A DNA stretch of 6,346 nucleotides from Prevotellaceae bacterium (lineage in GTDB: Bacteria; Bacteroidota; Bacteroidia; Bacteroidales; UBA932): assembly GCA_031290755.1 (NCBI GenBank), contig JAITMY010000010.1, positions 1-6,346 on the forward strand, written 5' to 3'. Each line of letters opens with the position of its first letter. The stretch's first letter is position 1. Under the pieces are notes generated by a model. It made no database searches. It worked only from the letters and a program-made list of their open reading frames with translations, and was not told the DNA's origin. Below, one piece after another: positions 4,729 through 6,346 of this stretch. The translations under genes were made by a program, and so were the position numbers.

Positions 4729-6346
4729 CTACTGCTTCACCACCTTGGCCACCTTATTTCCTACCTTGATGATGTACGTGCCTGCGGCGTGCTGGCTCAG
4801 GTCAACTACCGCCGCCTTGCTGCGCAGCACCAGCACCCCGCTAAGGGTGTAAACCTCCACCTCCGCACCAGCAGGGTTGTCAACGTACACAAGGCCGGTG
4901 GTGGGGTTGGGGTAGGTTTGTAGAGACGCTGCGCACAACGTCTCTACGGCGGTGGGCTGCGGAGCATCTTGGCTAACGCGCGTTACGACGAGCATATACT
5001 TTTTCGTAGCGCCGTTTTCTGCCGTTACGGTGATGCGAAACAGCGTTTCGCCCACCAATATATATACGGCTTCTCCTATGGTGTATGGCTTCTCTTGCAT
5101 GGTGCAGCTTACTCCCCGCGCCACGCTGCTGGCGGGCGTTGCCTCAAGGGTAATGTACTGTGCGCTGTAGGGTACGGCAAGCGAGTAAGTCGTATCATTA
5201 GGGTTAAAAGCTTGGCCAAGGCCATAGCCTGCCACCGAAAGGCTGGCAAGCGTGGCATCTGCGCTTGCCATTTCGCGCGTTACCGTAATGGTGTAGATTT
5301 TGATGCTGTTATCCTCGGCGGTTACCATCACATTACAGGTATTGCTGCCCACACTCAAGCCCCTTGTACCTGTGCCGCTCACGCTCCTTGCCTTGCTGTC
5401 TGCGGCGGCGGCGTTGATGGTAAGGCTCGCTACGCTGTAGGGCACCGTGAGCGTGTAAGCCGTGGTGTCGGCGCTAAACGCTGGCGCAATGTCGTAGCCC
5501 GATACCGACAGGCTGCTCAGGTTGGCATCGTTGCTTTGGCGCGTTACCATTATCGTGTAGGTTTTGGTGCTGTTGTCCTCGGCGGTTACCACCACATTAC
5601 AGGTATTGCTGCCTATGCTCAAGCTCTGTGCGCCCGTACCGCTCACGCTCTTTGCCTTGCTGTCTGCTGCCGTGAGCGTGTAGTAGGTTGTGCTGGCGCT
5701 GAACGCTGGCGCAATGTCGTAGCCCGATACCGACAGGCCACTCAGGTTAGCATCGTTGCTTTGGCGCGTTACCGTTATCTTGTAGGTTTTGGTGTTGTTG
5801 TCCTCGGCGGTTACCACCACGTCGTACACGTTGCCGCTGCCCGGCTGCAACCCACTCTTTGCGCCCGTGCCGACCACGCTCTTTGCCTTGCTGTCTGCGG
5901 CAGCGGCGCTAATGGTGATGCTCGTTACGCTGTAGGGCACCGCAAGCGTGTAGCTGGTGGTGCTGGCGTTGAATGTAGGCGAAAGGCTGTAGCCCGATAC
6001 CGACAGGCTGCTCAGGTTGGCGTTGGTGCTGTTGCAGTAGCCCGTGGCCGATACCGTGTTTGTAAAGCTGCTCCACCCGCTTGCCGCATTATAGGTGGCT
6101 GCCGAAGCGCACGAGGGCACGGTGAGCGTGGCAGTAGTGTAAATACTGCTGCTAAAAGCGCTACTTCCCACCGTTGGCGGCGTCGTGGCAAGGCTGTTTA
6201 TAGCAGTGATACCGCTACAGCCGTAAAAAGTATAGCTTGGAATAGAAGTAACCGAGCTGCCGATGGTTAGCCCTTTTAGCGTCGCTTTATTGTAAAACGG
6301 AGAGCTGTTGCTATAAAAAGATATACTCCTGCCCAGATAAACCGTA
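4729..6346 (-). CDS. BspA-like surface protein with cadherin-like repeats and T9SS sorting domain, 3' part
   Basis: The reading frame is open from base 6345 to the TAG at 4731-4729 (538 residues), so the true start lies beyond the window. The GTG at 6171 is internal: preceding codons continue the same protein. Domains in order: a leucine-rich repeat tail of the BspA/LRR_5 type (KGLTIGSSVTSIPSYTFYGC, then a TPPTVGSSAF...TLTVPSCASAATYNAASGW ending); four cadherin-like beta-sandwich repeats (5758-6024, 5533-5757, 5269-5532, 4972-5268), each opening NLSSLSVSGY-like and closing VVTAEDNxTKTYxITVTR-like; a linker; and a C-terminal T9SS type A sorting domain (about 4732-4953) with TYPNPTTG, VYTLSGVLVLRS, AAGTYIIKV and terminal KVVKQ. 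The protein should cross the inner membrane via Sec, pass the outer membrane via the type IX system and be displayed or released, most likely for adhesion or binding of a surface. Substrate or partner is unknown. Repeat 2 lacks 13 residues, and a palindromic element encodes part of the linker. Confidence 0.9.
   Translation of the reverse strand, partial: TVYLGRSISFYSNSSPFYNKATLKGLTIGSSVTSIPSYTFYGCSGITAINSLATTPPTVGSSAFSSSIYTTATLTVPSCASAATYNAASGWSSFTNTVSATGYCNSTNANLSSLSVSGYSLSPTFNASTTSYTLAVPYSVTSITISAAAADSKAKSVVGTGAKSGLQPGSGNVYDVVVTAEDNNTKTYKITVTRQSNDANLSGLSVSGYDIAPAFSASTTYYTLTAADSKAKSVSGTGAQSLSIGSNTCNVVVTAEDNSTKTYTIMVTRQSNDANLSSLSVSGYDIAPAFSADTTAYTLTVPYSVASLTINAAAADSKARSVSGTGTRGLSVGSNTCNVMVTAEDNSIKIYTITVTREMASADATLASLSVAGYGLGQAFNPNDTTYSLAVPYSAQYITLEATPASSVARGVSCTMQEKPYTIGEAVYILVGETLFRITVTAENGATKKYMLVVTRVSQDAPQPTAVETLCAASLQTYPNPTTGLVYVDNPAGAEVEVYTLSGVLVLRSKAAVVDLSQHAAGTYIIKVGNKVAKVVKQ
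4920..4947. repeat. 28-bp imperfect palindrome inside the surface-protein gene
   Basis: GTAGAGACG (4920-4928) pairs with CGTCTCTAC (4939-4947) around CTGCGCACAA; including the centre, 12 of 14 positions are complementary. The form GTAGAGACG...CGTCTCTAC resembles small dispersed palindromic repeats I recall from cyanobacterial and Bacteroidota genomes, but only one copy is in this window. It is translated in frame as most of VETLCAASLQ in the linker before the sorting domain, so it behaves as a tolerated insertion between domains. Confidence 0.6.
4972..6024 (-). repeat. Four tandem cadherin-like beta-sandwich repeats
   Basis: Four in-frame units of about 89, 75, 88 and 99 residues (5758-6024, 5533-5757, 5269-5532, 4972-5268). 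Units 1-3 are close copies; unit 4 is diverged, especially in its middle. At the DNA level, 5477-5595 and 5702-5820 are near-identical direct repeats offset by 225 bp, with about six differences. Unit 2 is short because the segment equivalent to VPYSVASLTINAA of unit 3 is missing at the junction 5670/5671. Confidence 0.88.

Noticed and set aside
5269..6024. Tandem repeats as a CRISPR array
   Set aside because: The repeats are about 225-267 bp, are protein-coding and in frame, and have no short repeat/unique spacer pattern.
4729..6171. Surface protein beginning at the GTG at 6171
   Set aside because: The frame stays open to the window edge and the residues before 6171 complete a leucine-rich repeat, so this GTG is an internal Val codon.
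4969..6270. A 433-residue open frame on the plus strand opposite the surface-protein repeats
   Set aside because: It is the mirror of the tandem repeats, so its apparent repeats are inherited from the real gene. It has no known domain.

Overview
The window looks like chromosomal DNA from a Bacteroidota (Bacteroidetes) bacterium, probably of the Bacteroidales. Three things point there. A surface protein ends in a type IX secretion (T9SS) type A C-terminal sorting domain. Two promoters carry the Bacteroidota -7 motif TAnnTTTG, one of them with a TTTG -33 element 19 nt upstream. Most starts are preceded by A/T-rich sequence rather than a strong Shine-Dalgarno. Every credible gene lies on the minus strand, so the window is read from high to low coordinates. 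There is no rRNA, tRNA, CRISPR array or insertion sequence, and no gene-free stretch over 300 bases.

Region by region in the direction of transcription: (1) 6346-4729 is the 3' part of a large surface-protein gene. It encodes a BspA-like leucine-rich repeat tail, four tandem cadherin-like beta-sandwich repeats and a T9SS sorting domain. A small palindromic repeat sits in the linker before the sorting domain. The gene ends at a strong palindromic terminator (4674-4706). (2) Immediately after that is a near-ideal Bacteroidota promoter (4639-4669), followed by four tightly packed genes. These are a Phd/YefM-type antitoxin and a YoeB-type toxin (overlapping by ATGA), type I asparaginase ansA (6 nt later) and the DNA-uptake channel gene comEC (17 nt later). 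(3) A second TAnnTTTG motif (844-851) precedes lemA, a predicted lipoprotein, and then the start of a secreted TPM-domain (YgcG-like) protein that runs off the window at base 1. LemA and TPM proteins are a common pair.

The most notable arrangement is the second unit. The spacing suggests that the usually autoregulated promoter of a toxin-antitoxin pair also drives a cytoplasmic asparaginase and a competence channel. No internal promoter was seen between the toxin gene and comEC. The toxin carries Lys where E. coli YoeB has its Glu46 catalytic residue, which raises the question of its activity. The antitoxin gene is clearly more A/T-rich than comEC, consistent with acquisition by transfer. All genes belong to recognisable families. 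I did not find an entirely novel system; the unusual points are in the arrangement and in local sequence details.
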